DNA from: Halarcobacter sp. | Lineage (GTDB): Bacteria; Campylobacterota; Campylobacteria; Campylobacterales; Arcobacteraceae | Assembly: GCF_963676935.1 (NCBI RefSeq) | Contig: NZ_OY781470.1 | Coordinates: 2,638,680 to 2,702,679, forward strand | Length of the DNA: 64,000 nt | Direction: 5' to 3' | Shown: piece after piece, positions 9,197 to 18,830 of the stretch | Position numbering within the stretch: position 1 is the first letter of the stretch | How the letters are laid out: the number at the start of each line of letters is the position of its first letter | Translations under genes and position numbers: made by a program | Notes under the pieces: model-generated | Database searches by the model: none | Seen by the model: only the letters and a program-made list of their open reading frames with translations | Told to the model about the DNA's origin: nothing

Positions 9197-9251
9197 ATTA
9201 TATATTTTTTTTAAGAATTTAAAAAGTAGTCTTTTGTATATTTTATATACA
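9197..9251 (-). promoter_or_regulatory. amtB copy 1 promoter with 17-bp inverted-repeat operator
   Basis: A minus-strand TATAAT (9197-9202) lies about 33 bases before the ATG. Upstream of it, 9235-9251 is a perfect inverted repeat TGTATA-N5-TATACA. The same repeat occurs at 10947-10963 before amtB copy 2 and, with a changed left arm, at 11110-11126 before the glnD operon. Its centre is near -53 relative to a likely start, a position that suits an activator. Confidence 0.55.
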
Positions 9252-9268
9252 GATATATAAAGAGTGTA

Positions 9269-9296
9269 TAGAAGTGGAGAAAATCTCCATCTTCTA
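9269..9296. other. Hairpin after PII copy 2
   Basis: A 12-bp stem with one bulged base (arms 9269-9280 and 9284-9296, loop AAA) lies just beyond the PII copy 2 stop. In the transcription direction the T-run precedes the stem instead of following it, so this is not a standard terminator. It may be an RNA-processing or stability element. Confidence 0.35.
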
Positions 9297-9303
9297 AAAA
9301 AAG

Positions 9304-9651
<348 letters not shown>

Positions 9652-9663
9652 CTACCTATCTTA

Positions 9664-10878
9664 TTAAGCTTTTTTGAACTCTGGGTAACACTCTAATCCA
9701 GTTTCGTGGATATCAAGTCCAGTAATTTCAGTCTCTTCATCTACTCTTAATCCCATGATAACATCTAAAATCTTCCATACAATAAATGATACGATGAATA
9801 CAAATGCACCAATAACAACAACACCTTTGATTTGAGCAAGGATTGTTACATCTGGATTAAAGATACCAACTGCGATTGTTCCCCAGATACCAGCTACTAA
9901 GTGAACTGATAATGCACCAACTGGATCATCAATTTTTAACTTATCGAAGAATGGTACAGCAAATACTACAAGAGCACCACCAACAAGACCTTCAATAAAT
10001 GCAACTAACATACCTAAGTCTGGACCAGCTGTACAAGATACAAGACCAGCTAAAGCACCATTTAACACCATAGTTAAATCAACTTTTTTGTATAGAAGTT
10101 GAGTTAATAAAGCAGCCATAACAGCACCAGCTGCAGCAGCCATATTTGTATCGGCAACAACTAAAGCTATTCCATCAATATCAGCTTTTGAACCTAATGC
10201 TAATTGAGAACCACCATTAAATCCAAACCATCCCATCCATAAAATAAATGTACCTAATGTAGCAAGTGTTAAGTTTGAACCAGGAATTGGTCTTACTTTA
10301 CCATCTTTAGAATATTTACCTTTTCTAGCACCTAAGATTAATACACCAGCTAATGCTGCCCATCCACCAACAGAGTGAACAATTGTAGAACCAGCGAAGT
10401 CAGAGAATCCTGCGATTAATCCACCTAACTCAGTTCCACCCCATGTCCAGTGACCTTGGATTGGATAAATTACACCACTTAAAACAACAACAAAAATTAA
10501 GAATGGCCATAACTTCATTCTTTCAGCAATTGTTCCTGAGATTACAGAAGCTGCAGTTGCAACGAACATAACTTGGAAGAAGAAGTCAGCTGCTGCTGGA
10601 TAAGAAGCATCAGCTGCACTTTCCATTGAAATTGTTGAGAAGCTTCCCATGAAAGCCGAACCATCACCGTACATTAAATTGTAACCAATAAAATAGTACA
10701 TAATACAAGATATTGCAAATAATGCGATATTCTTAGTTAATACTGTCGCGTTATTCTTTGATCTTGTTAAACCTGATTCTAGCATTGCAAAACCTGCTGC
10801 CATCCACATTACTAATACACCAGAAAACACAAATAGAAAACCATCTAATATGTATTTTAAGTCGTTAAAATTTTCCAT
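9664..10878 (-). CDS. amtB: Ammonium transporter AmtB (copy 2)
   Basis: 404 residues from the ATG at 10878, which has AAGGAAAA just upstream. A longer frame from 10932 lacks a ribosome site and would add a non-homologous stretch. Conserved histidines sit in GSTIVHSVGGWAAL and GALSVHLVAGIWG. About eleven transmembrane helices are predicted by eye. It forms an operon with the PII gene at 9304. The operator-like inverted repeat lies 69 bases before the start codon, almost the same distance as at copy 1 (71 bases). Codon third positions look slightly more G/C-rich here than in neighbours, which would suit high expression. Confidence 0.93.
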   Translation of the reverse strand: MENFNDLKYILDGFLFVFSGVLVMWMAAGFAMLESGLTRSKNNATVLTKNIALFAISCIMYYFIGYNLMYGDGSAFMGSFSTISMESAADASYPAAADFFFQVMFVATAASVISGTIAERMKLWPFLIFVVVLSGVIYPIQGHWTWGGTELGGLIAGFSDFAGSTIVHSVGGWAALAGVLILGARKGKYSKDGKVRPIPGSNLTLATLGTFILWMGWFGFNGGSQLALGSKADIDGIALVVADTNMAAAAGAVMAALLTQLLYKKVDLTMVLNGALAGLVSCTAGPDLGMLVAFIEGLVGGALVVFAVPFFDKLKIDDPVGALSVHLVAGIWGTIAVGIFNPDVTILAQIKGVVVIGAFVFIVSFIVWKILDVIMGLRVDEETEITGLDIHETGLECYPEFKKA

Positions 10879-10946
10879 ATTTTTCCTTTTCCAAAATAAA
10901 TATGCTGAAATTGTATCAGATATATAAATCATTTTTTCAGTTATTG

Positions 10947-10963
10947 TGTATATATTTTATACA
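10947..10963. promoter_or_regulatory. 17-bp inverted repeat upstream of amtB copy 2
   Basis: Perfect TGTATA-N5-TATACA followed by G, as at 9235-9251. It lies 69 bases before the amtB copy 2 ATG. The regulator is unknown. Placement before both amtB genes points to nitrogen control, which is inference. Confidence 0.55.
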
Positions 10964-11109
10964 GTATTATATTAAATATATTGATTATTCTACCAATAGT
11001 AGCGTATTTATGGTATTTCTAAAAATATTACATTTTTGTAGATTAGTTTATTAGTTTTTTTAATTATTGAACAGATTTTTATTTTTTAGATAATTGTTTA
11101 AAATTTATA

Positions 11110-11138
11110 CATATATTTTATATACAGTGTGATATAAT
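11110..11138 (+). promoter_or_regulatory. Promoter of the glnD operon with third copy of the repeat
   Basis: CATATA-N5-TATACAG at 11110-11126 keeps the right arm and G of the repeat seen before both amtB genes. TATAAT follows at 11133-11138. The repeat therefore overlaps the -35 position, which would suit repression here if the same protein activates at the amtB genes. Confidence 0.5.
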
Positions 11139-11161
11139 ATAAGATTAATTAAGGAGAATAG

Positions 11162-12037
11162 ATGAAAGAATACCTAGAAGTGTATTTTCAGAATCAAGAA
11201 AAAATAGAAAATTTTTTACAAGAAAGTCTCTTGAAACTTGGAGAACTAAAACGTTTAAGAGAACAAAACTTTAAAGAGATTTTTTCAATGTTTCCATCAT
11301 TAGAATTAGTATATATTATAAACAAAGATACTAAATTACAAATTTCTCCTAATTTTTATAAAAATAATAGCATTGATAAAAGTGCACAAAATATATCAAG
11401 AGAGTATTTAATATCAAAACTACATTTTAAAGAGAATAGTTCAGTTGCATTTAGTACTCCATATGTTAGTAGTGCCACAAGAAATAGTTGTGTAACAGTT
11501 TCAGTCAAAGAGGGTAATTATATTTTATTTTTCGATTTTAAAATTGAATCCTTACTTGAAAGGTTAAATTTAATTGAATTAAACAAACCTTTTCATACTG
11601 TAACAAAAACATTTTATACTATTGCTGGTTACTCGATGTTTTTATTGTCAATTTTTATGGTTTGTTATTCAATGTATGACTTTATCCATTCATTTATGGT
11701 AAAAGGAATATTTAATCTTGATACTATATTTAAGCCAATAATTGCACTAACTTTGGGTGTTACAATATTTGATTTAGCAAAAACAATATTAGAACAAGAA
11801 GTATACTTTAAAAGTTATTCTAAAAACTCTAAAGTAGAAACAAAAATGATAACAAAATTTTTAATCTCAATTATTATTGCCTTGTCAATAGAAGCATTAA
11901 TGGTTGTATTTAAAATAGCAATTAATGACTATGATAAAATGATTAATGCTTTATATCTAATAACAGGTATCTCGCTAATCTTAATCGCTTTATCTATATT
12001 TATATATTTAACAAAAAAAAATAAACATTTAATATAA
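11162..12037 (+). CDS. Membrane protein with PDC-like sensor domain, glnD operon
   Basis: This gene encodes 291 residues. The first ~150 look like a small extracytoplasmic-type sensor domain of the PDC/Cache sort (ELVYIINKDTKLQISPNFY, later VSVKEGNYILFFDF). No signal anchor precedes it. About four transmembrane helices follow (residues 155-180, 195-215, 230-250, 260-282) with no kinase or cyclase output. The start ATG follows AAGGAGAAT. It is the first gene of the operon with the AAA+/Fis protein and glnD, so a nitrogen- or redox-sensing role is possible, inferred from position. The domain name is tentative. Confidence 0.6.
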   Translation: MKEYLEVYFQNQEKIENFLQESLLKLGELKRLREQNFKEIFSMFPSLELVYIINKDTKLQISPNFYKNNSIDKSAQNISREYLISKLHFKENSSVAFSTPYVSSATRNSCVTVSVKEGNYILFFDFKIESLLERLNLIELNKPFHTVTKTFYTIAGYSMFLLSIFMVCYSMYDFIHSFMVKGIFNLDTIFKPIIALTLGVTIFDLAKTILEQEVYFKSYSKNSKVETKMITKFLISIIIALSIEALMVVFKIAINDYDKMINALYLITGISLILIALSIFIYLTKKNKHLI

Positions 12038-12056
12038 TTAATCAAGAAGGTAAAAA

Positions 12057-12815
12057 ATGGAAAATTATATAGCAATATCTAAAAACTCAAAAGAGATTTT
12101 AAATTCAGCACACCTTTTACAAAGTGTGCAAGTTAATGCTTTAATTTCAGGAGAAGCAGGAGTGGGTAAAAAATCTTTATCTCAATATATTGTACCTAAA
12201 GCTCCAATTTTCAAAGCAAAAAATTTACAACAAGATATTAGTGACAATATAATAAATCTGCAAAACTGTTCAGTTATTATTGATAAAATAGAAAATATTA
12301 CAAATGTAGATCTATTTATTAACTGGGCAAATGAAAATGGAATTAGAGTTATTGCAACAACTCTAAAAGATGAACTTAATAGTAAACTATCAGAACTTTT
12401 TTCAATCACAATTGAACTTCCACCTCTAAGGGATAGGGAAGAAGATGTAAAAGCTCTAACACAAAAGTTTTCAAAAGAAGCTAGCATTACATTAGATTTA
12501 GATCAAATTATACCTTCAAAACTAATGATAAATATCTCTAACAATGCACATAGCTTAAGAAAATCAATCTACTTCTCATATCTTTTTGAAACAATTGGAG
12601 AAGATGAAATACTAATGTTTATGGAAAACTATATGTATGCAAATATGAAAGGTGAAAACTCTTATAAAGATTTCCTTTACCTTTTAGAAGTTCCTATTTT
12701 AAAAGCAGCAAATAAAAAATATAAGTCACAAGTTCAAATGGCTAAACATCTTGGATTAAACAGAATTACTCTTAGAAAAAAATTAGATATTCATAAGGAA
12801 TATTTAAATGACTGA
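12057..12815 (+). CDS. AAA+/Fis-type regulator lacking the sigma54-contact loop
   Basis: This gene encodes 252 residues. The N-terminal two thirds resemble a reduced NtrC-type AAA+ domain: Walker A GEAGVGKK (about 32-39), a Walker B-like VIIDK with Lys in place of the usual Glu, and the typical LPPLRDREEDV arginine-finger region. Only about 35 residues separate Walker A from Walker B, so the GAFTGA loop that touches sigma54 is absent. The C-terminus is a Fis-type helix-turn-helix (QVQMAKHLGLNRITLRKKL). It overlaps glnD by 8 bases. It cannot be a normal sigma54 activator and probably acts as a DNA-binding regulator or a degenerate switch. DNA targets are unknown. Confidence 0.72.
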   Translation: MENYIAISKNSKEILNSAHLLQSVQVNALISGEAGVGKKSLSQYIVPKAPIFKAKNLQQDISDNIINLQNCSVIIDKIENITNVDLFINWANENGIRVIATTLKDELNSKLSELFSITIELPPLRDREEDVKALTQKFSKEASITLDLDQIIPSKLMINISNNAHSLRKSIYFSYLFETIGEDEILMFMENYMYANMKGENSYKDFLYLLEVPILKAANKKYKSQVQMAKHLGLNRITLRKKLDIHKEYLND

Positions 12816-15342
12816 ATTAAATATTCAGATTGAAGAATTAATATCAAAAAACGCACAAGACTTTGAGATATCAAAGGTTTTTAGAACTTATTATAAAAAT
12901 TATGTTGCATCAATTGACACAACTTTAGAAACAACTGGTGGAAAAGATTTTTTTGTAAAACATACAAAACATACTGATAAGTTTTTAATACAACTTTATA
13001 AATATATTCTTAGAAAACATTTTGGTGATTATCAGCCAATGAGTTCATCAATACCAGTTACTCTTATAGCTCTTGGCAGTTATGGAAGAGAACAATTATG
13101 TATTTATTCTGATGTGGATTTAATGATTCTTTATAAAGATATAAAAGGGTATAACCTAAGACCTTTAATGGAAGAGTTAGTTACTCTTGCTTGGGATTGT
13201 GGATTAAAACTAGGTTCAAGAGTTCATGAAATAAATGAGATTGAAGAGGGTGTTAAAGAAGATATTACAATTAAAACTTCTATTTTAGAATCAAGAGTTA
13301 TTTATGGTTCAAAACACCTTTGGTACGCCTACGAAAATATACTAAGAAAAATAAGAAAAACCGATCAAAAAGAGTTTATACAAGAGAAACTAGAAGAGCA
13401 TAAACAAAGACTTTTAAAATATCCACTGAAAATGGAACCAAATATTAAAGATGGATATGGGGGGATGAGAGAATCAAATATGGTTTTCTGGATGGCTACA
13501 GTAGTTTTTGGTGTTTATGATACAAAAGAGTTAATAGGAAAAGAGTTTACAGAAGATGAGTATAAAAAATATAGAGCAGCATTAGAGTTCATTTTTCAAG
13601 TAAGAAATGCTTTACATAATATAGCAAAAAAGAAAATTGATGTTGTAAATTTTGACTTACTTCCTGATTTAAGTAGTAAATTAGGTTTTAAACATACTCC
13701 TAGAATGACCAAAGAGAGACAATGTATGGCAAAACTGCTTGAGTCTCTACATAGAATTCACTTTTTTTCTTCAGTTATGGTAAAAAAATTTACTAGAAGA
13801 ATTATTCATGACAATAAAAATATCTCACAATTAAAAGAATATAGATATAAAAAAGATTTATACATAATTGATAATAAATTATATACATCATATAGTGCAA
13901 AACCAAAAACATTAGTTCCATTTTTGAAAGAATTAATTGATTTACCTGATAATGTAAAGGGTTTTGACCGGTCATATGTTTATTATGCAAGTAGGACTAT
14001 CTTACCAACAAAGCAGACTCAAGAGTTAAAAAAAACTTTAAAAGTCTTATTATATAAACCAAATTTATATCCATTAATAAAACTAATTTATAACAGTAGA
14101 TTGTTTCAAACAATTTTACCAATAACTAAAAAAATAGTAAATCAACCACAATTTGATGGATACCATCAGCATCCTGTTGATGTTCACTCTATAAAAGCCT
14201 TAAAAAAGCTTGAAGATATAAAAGATTCATATGTTGAAGAGTTATTTAATAGTTTGGAAGAGAAAGAAAAAGCAATTGTTAGAATGGTAACTTTGCTTCA
14301 TGATGTTGGTAAAGGAAGAGTTACAGATCATCATATTTCAGGTGAAAAGCTTTTTAAAAATATGACTACAGCATATAATTTTGACCCTGAACATATTCAA
14401 TTAGGTTCTTTATTAGTTAGATATCATAATATGATGAGTAAAGTAGCTACAAGTGAAGATATCTATTCTGAAAAAGTTATATTATCTTTTACAGCATTAG
14501 TTAAATCAAAACTTGCATTAAAAATGCTTTTTATTGTTACATATGCAGATATTTCAGCAGTAGGAGAAAGTGTTTATAAAAGTGCAACTGCTTCTTTATT
14601 AAAACAGTTATATCTACAATCATTGCCAGCTTTTGAAAACACTGCACTTCTTACTGAAAGTGCAAGAAGAAACGCAAAACAAGAAAGAATTAAAAAATTA
14701 AATAAATTTAAAACTCTTTCAAATATTATGAAGAAAAAGATTTTTTATATCTCTTCAAATCACGTGTTCTTAAAAATGAAAGCAGATGAGATTATTGATA
14801 TTGCTGTAAAAGCACAAAATATTGATACCTTTGATTATGAGATACTTAATGAAAATAATTTAGTTATTAGAATTATTAGAAATGTTCCACTAAATTTAGG
14901 TTTTTTATTAGGAAGACTTGAATTTTTAAATATCTCAACAATGAATATTTTCAAACTTTATGATGAAAAGAAATTTTTTGAAATAAGTTTTTCTGAAAAA
15001 GTTGATGATGAGGATTTAATTTTTATTTCTCAAATTATTGAAAGCTCTTTTGATATGACTAAAAAAACAAAACTTGCTATACCAATAATTAAAAAAGATG
15101 GCATAAAAATAGATTGTAATCACACTACATATCTAGCATCTATGCAAGTTATAGCAAAAGACCAAAAAGGTTTACTTGCCTATATAGCAAAAGTTTTTGA
15201 TGATTATGGAATAGAGATTGAAACTGCAAAATTGAGTTCAATAAAAAATAAAGCTAAAGATCTTTTTCTTATAGAAAAAAATGGAAACTTTTGTGCAAAA
15301 CAAGATCAAATTATTAACGATTTATGTGTAGAAGGAAAATAA
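12808..15342 (+). CDS. glnD: PII uridylyltransferase/uridylyl-removing enzyme GlnD
   Basis: 844 residues with the GlnD architecture. The nucleotidyltransferase domain carries GSYGREQ (about 90-96) and the metal pair in SDVDLM (Asp102, Asp104). A GlnD PII-UTase helical domain with GYGGMRE follows. The HD domain has HPVDVHS and LHDVGKG (about 496), and two C-terminal ACT domains bind glutamine. GlnD adds UMP to PII Tyr51 under nitrogen limitation and removes it when glutamine is high. Both PII genes are encoded within 5 kb. The start overlaps the preceding gene by 8 bases, showing translational coupling. Confidence 0.93.
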   Translation: MTELNIQIEELISKNAQDFEISKVFRTYYKNYVASIDTTLETTGGKDFFVKHTKHTDKFLIQLYKYILRKHFGDYQPMSSSIPVTLIALGSYGREQLCIYSDVDLMILYKDIKGYNLRPLMEELVTLAWDCGLKLGSRVHEINEIEEGVKEDITIKTSILESRVIYGSKHLWYAYENILRKIRKTDQKEFIQEKLEEHKQRLLKYPLKMEPNIKDGYGGMRESNMVFWMATVVFGVYDTKELIGKEFTEDEYKKYRAALEFIFQVRNALHNIAKKKIDVVNFDLLPDLSSKLGFKHTPRMTKERQCMAKLLESLHRIHFFSSVMVKKFTRRIIHDNKNISQLKEYRYKKDLYIIDNKLYTSYSAKPKTLVPFLKELIDLPDNVKGFDRSYVYYASRTILPTKQTQELKKTLKVLLYKPNLYPLIKLIYNSRLFQTILPITKKIVNQPQFDGYHQHPVDVHSIKALKKLEDIKDSYVEELFNSLEEKEKAIVRMVTLLHDVGKGRVTDHHISGEKLFKNMTTAYNFDPEHIQLGSLLVRYHNMMSKVATSEDIYSEKVILSFTALVKSKLALKMLFIVTYADISAVGESVYKSATASLLKQLYLQSLPAFENTALLTESARRNAKQERIKKLNKFKTLSNIMKKKIFYISSNHVFLKMKADEIIDIAVKAQNIDTFDYEILNENNLVIRIIRNVPLNLGFLLGRLEFLNISTMNIFKLYDEKKFFEISFSEKVDDEDLIFISQIIESSFDMTKKTKLAIPIIKKDGIKIDCNHTTYLASMQVIAKDQKGLLAYIAKVFDDYGIEIETAKLSSIKNKAKDLFLIEKNGNFCAKQDQIINDLCVEGK

Positions 15343-15344
15343 TC

Positions 15345-18300
15345 CTATCTACACAAATCTAAAGCAACTTTTTTTGCTTTACTAAAATCACTTTTCCCAC
15401 TACCTAACTTAGGAACCTCATCTACAATTTTATAGCTACTTGGAATCATTAGATTATTATCAAATTTTTCTTTTATAGATTTTTTAAGTGCTTCAAGTTT
15501 CTCTTCACTTATATGAGAAATAAGTGCGATAATTTTCTCTCCTTTTTTTTCATCCCTAATAGTAGTTACAATAATATCTGTCTCATCATCTAATATTAAA
15601 GCTTTTATTTTTTCTTCAACCAATCCAAGACTTATCATCTCACCACCAAGTTTTGCAAATCTTGAATATCTATCAACAATAGTTAAAAACCCATCATTAT
15701 CAAGTTTTCCTTTATCACCAGTTATGTAATATTTTCTACCTTTTTTCTCAATAAGTACTTCATTTGTTTTTTTCTTATCATTTAAGTAACCCTTCATAAC
15801 TTGCACACCTGAGATTAAAATCATCCCCTCTTCATTAGTTTTAAGCTCTTTAAAGTTGTTAGGGTCGACAATTTTTATTTTAGTTCCAGGGATTGGCATA
15901 CCAACAGTTCCAATTTTACTTCCTAATTGAAAACTTCCATCAGGATTTTTTACATCAGGTAAATTGCAACAAGCAACTGGGGTAGTTTCAGTTGTCCCAA
16001 AACCTTCTAAAATCTGTTTATCAAATCTTTTTTCAAAATCAGTTCTAACCTTTTGTGAGAGTTTCTCAGCACCAGCTACAACTAATCTTAGAGATTGAAG
16101 CATATCTTTTGTAACTTTAGGATTCTTTGCATATAATCTAAAAAAAGTAGAAGTACCTAAAATAATTGTCCCTTTATATTTTTGAACTAATTTACCAATT
16201 GCAAAACCATCTCTTGGGTCGGGATGAGCAACACATAAAATCCCTTCGATTAAAGGTAAAAACATAGTTACAACTGTTCCAAAAGCATGAAATAAAGGCA
16301 AGGAACCAACGATAACATCATTTTCATTTGCATTTATTACAGCTGCAATTTGCTTTGAATTCCCTATAATATTAGCATGAGTCAACTCTATACCTTTAGG
16401 TACTCCTTCACTTCCACTACTAAACATAATTGCAGCTGTCGAATCCCTATTTGTTTTTTTAATATGTAGCATTTTTAAGAGAATAGTTGGAAATAAAACT
16501 ACACTTATTAGAGTACTTAGAGCTTTTGGTTTTGTTATATCTTTTTTTATCTCTTCAATATATATCACTTCACTTAGACTAAGTACTTCATCAATTTTTA
16601 CACCTTTTTCTATAAGTTTTTCAATAAACTTCTTTGATGTAACTATTGTCTTAATTTCTGCTTTTTCTACACTTGAAATAAGTGTTTGCATAGAAGAGGT
16701 GAAATTTAAATTTACAACAACTTTTCCTAACATTAAAATAGAAGTATTAATAAAAGCTCCTCCTACGCTAGAAGGGATTAGTAAACCAATATTTTCACCT
16801 TTTATTTTTCTTTTTAATAAATCTTTAAAAAGTATTGCAGCTGTTAAAAACTTGTATCCACTTAGTTCTGTTCCTGTTGAATCTACAAATATCATTTTAC
16901 CTTTAACATCAGATTTTAATCTATCAAAGATTCCCTCAGGTATAGTTTTAAAACTATTTGAATATTCAAGCCAAGATTTAGAAGAAAGCTCTTTAATAGA
17001 TTGTTTTACTTTATATGCCGTTGCTTTTTTCTTTTTTATAGGTTTCGAGAAATATATTGATACAGCTCTTGTTCTTCCTGTCTTTTTATATTTCTTATTT
17101 GCTCTACTAAACATTGATTCCCATAAACCTCTAATATAAAATGCTACAACAGGTATATCCCCTTTTGTTTGTTTTAAAATAAGTTCAAATCCTTTTTTAA
17201 ATTCACCTAGATGTCCACTTCTTGTAATACCCCCTTCAGGGAAAAGAGCAACAACATCACCTTCATCTAAACTTTTTGCTATAGTTTTTATAGTCTCTTT
17301 ACTTGATGCACTAGAGATAGGTATAACTTTGAAAAGTTTTAAAAGCCAATTTAAATACCATTTCTCATATATAGGTTTATGCATTACAAATCTAACTTGC
17401 CGTGGTGAACTCATAAAAACAATCGCCCAATCTATCCATGATATATGATTTCCTAAAAGTAATACTCCACCTGAAGAAGGTATATTTTTAAGACCCTTTA
17501 CACTAAGTTTATATTTTACTCCCACAATCAATTTTACAAAAAATAAAATCAAAGATTGAGGTAAATGATAAATTGTAAATCCCATACCAGTAATAGTAAT
17601 AATTAAGATAAGATATATAGTATTTAGTGGATCAAGATTATTTAGAGAAACAAATGTTGTAATACAAAGCATTATAAACATTGCTAAAGAATGGAACCAA
17701 TTATTACCTGCTAGTATAGTTCCTAAAGTTTTTCTTTTTGCATTAAATTGTATTAAAGCATTTAAAGGTACAACAAATAAACCTCCAAAGATACCAAAAA
17801 TCAAAAAACAAATTGCTAATAATAGGGAACTTTCAGCAATTGTTGAAATATAAATCATTATAGCCATACCAATAGCTGCAAGAGGTATTGTACCAATCTC
17901 TATATAATGTTTTGACACCTTTGAATATATAATAGAACCTATTGCAATTCCTATACCTGAAGAAGCAATAATTCCATTTATAATAAATACATCAATAATA
18001 TTTAGATATTGTTTTGCAAAAGATGGATATACAGCCATTAAACCTTGAGATATACCCCAAAAAACTGATAAACCAATTACAGACATAGTTATTTGTTCAT
18101 TAGAAAAAATTGTTTTAATATTTTTCTTTAAAAGTTGACCTTTTAATAATTTACTTTTATCTAAGACTAATCTCTTATCTTGTTTATATTTTGTTTTTAA
18201 TTTTTTTAATATAAATAATGATAAAAACATTTCAAAGAATGCAACAGGAACTATATAATAAGTCAAAGGCAATATTGCCTTTAACAACTCCTCTTTAGTA

Positions 18301-18830
18301 GTTAATAGATCTAGATTGTGTGTATTATAAAATGATTCAAAAATAAAAGAACCACTTGCAATTGAAAATAGAATTGCAATAATTGAGATTGCTTGTAAAC
18401 TTGCATTTCCTTTTGATAAATTACTTTTTCCCCAGATATCAATTATTATTCCAAATTTTGCAGGAGAATAAATAGTACTTTGTATTGCTAAGAAAACTAA
18501 ATTTAGCATTGCTATATAAAAATTTCCGCTAATATAAGATAAAACCATTAAACATGAAAGAATAAAAGAGGAGATCGCACCATAAATTAAAATATCCTTT
18601 TTATTGTATCTATCAGATAAATATCCACTTATACTAAAAAAAAGTAAAAAAGGTATTAGTATCATTGCATTGATAATTGATATCCAGACAACTTGTTCAC
18701 TTCCATCAAAAATCTTAAAAGCTATATTTTGAAGTAAAACTTTATGAGCCACATCAACAATAACATTACAAAAAACTACACATAAAAACGATATTTTTAT
18801 TACTATCAAACTATTTGAAAATCTATTCAT
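15345..18830 (-). CDS. Fused LplT / PlsC acyltransferase / acyl-ACP synthetase
   Basis: About 1,161 residues in three parts. Residues 1-405 are an MFS-type lysophospholipid flippase (LplT-like). Residues ~440-640 are a PlsC acyltransferase with HX4D in GNHISWIDW and the FPEGG motif. Residues ~650-1160 are an AMP-forming acyl synthetase with SSGSEGVPKG and GFGTTET. In E. coli LplT and Aas are separate; together they bring lysophosphatidylethanolamine in and re-acylate it. The fusion is known in other bacteria. The ATG at 18830 follows AAGG by 7 bases, with an in-frame TTG two codons earlier as alternative. It overlaps the end of the MerR-like gene by 8 bases, and it converges with glnD only 2 bases away. 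Confidence 0.9.
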   Translation of the reverse strand: MNRFSNSLIVIKISFLCVVFCNVIVDVAHKVLLQNIAFKIFDGSEQVVWISIINAMILIPFLLFFSISGYLSDRYNKKDILIYGAISSFILSCLMVLSYISGNFYIAMLNLVFLAIQSTIYSPAKFGIIIDIWGKSNLSKGNASLQAISIIAILFSIASGSFIFESFYNTHNLDLLTTKEELLKAILPLTYYIVPVAFFEMFLSLFILKKLKTKYKQDKRLVLDKSKLLKGQLLKKNIKTIFSNEQITMSVIGLSVFWGISQGLMAVYPSFAKQYLNIIDVFIINGIIASSGIGIAIGSIIYSKVSKHYIEIGTIPLAAIGMAIMIYISTIAESSLLLAICFLIFGIFGGLFVVPLNALIQFNAKRKTLGTILAGNNWFHSLAMFIMLCITTFVSLNNLDPLNTIYLILIITITGMGFTIYHLPQSLILFFVKLIVGVKYKLSVKGLKNIPSSGGVLLLGNHISWIDWAIVFMSSPRQVRFVMHKPIYEKWYLNWLLKLFKVIPISSASSKETIKTIAKSLDEGDVVALFPEGGITRSGHLGEFKKGFELILKQTKGDIPVVAFYIRGLWESMFSRANKKYKKTGRTRAVSIYFSKPIKKKKATAYKVKQSIKELSSKSWLEYSNSFKTIPEGIFDRLKSDVKGKMIFVDSTGTELSGYKFLTAAILFKDLLKRKIKGENIGLLIPSSVGGAFINTSILMLGKVVVNLNFTSSMQTLISSVEKAEIKTIVTSKKFIEKLIEKGVKIDEVLSLSEVIYIEEIKKDITKPKALSTLISVVLFPTILLKMLHIKKTNRDSTAAIMFSSGSEGVPKGIELTHANIIGNSKQIAAVINANENDVIVGSLPLFHAFGTVVTMFLPLIEGILCVAHPDPRDGFAIGKLVQKYKGTIILGTSTFFRLYAKNPKVTKDMLQSLRLVVAGAEKLSQKVRTDFEKRFDKQILEGFGTTETTPVACCNLPDVKNPDGSFQLGSKIGTVGMPIPGTKIKIVDPNNFKELKTNEEGMILISGVQVMKGYLNDKKKTNEVLIEKKGRKYYITGDKGKLDNDGFLTIVDRYSRFAKLGGEMISLGLVEEKIKALILDDETDIIVTTIRDEKKGEKIIALISHISEEKLEALKKSIKEKFDNNLMIPSSYKIVDEVPKLGSGKSDFSKAKKVALDLCR

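Noticed and set aside
9269-9296. Terminator of the amtB-PII copy 2 operon
   Set aside because: The T-run lies before the stem in the transcription direction, so it was listed only as a hairpin of unknown role.
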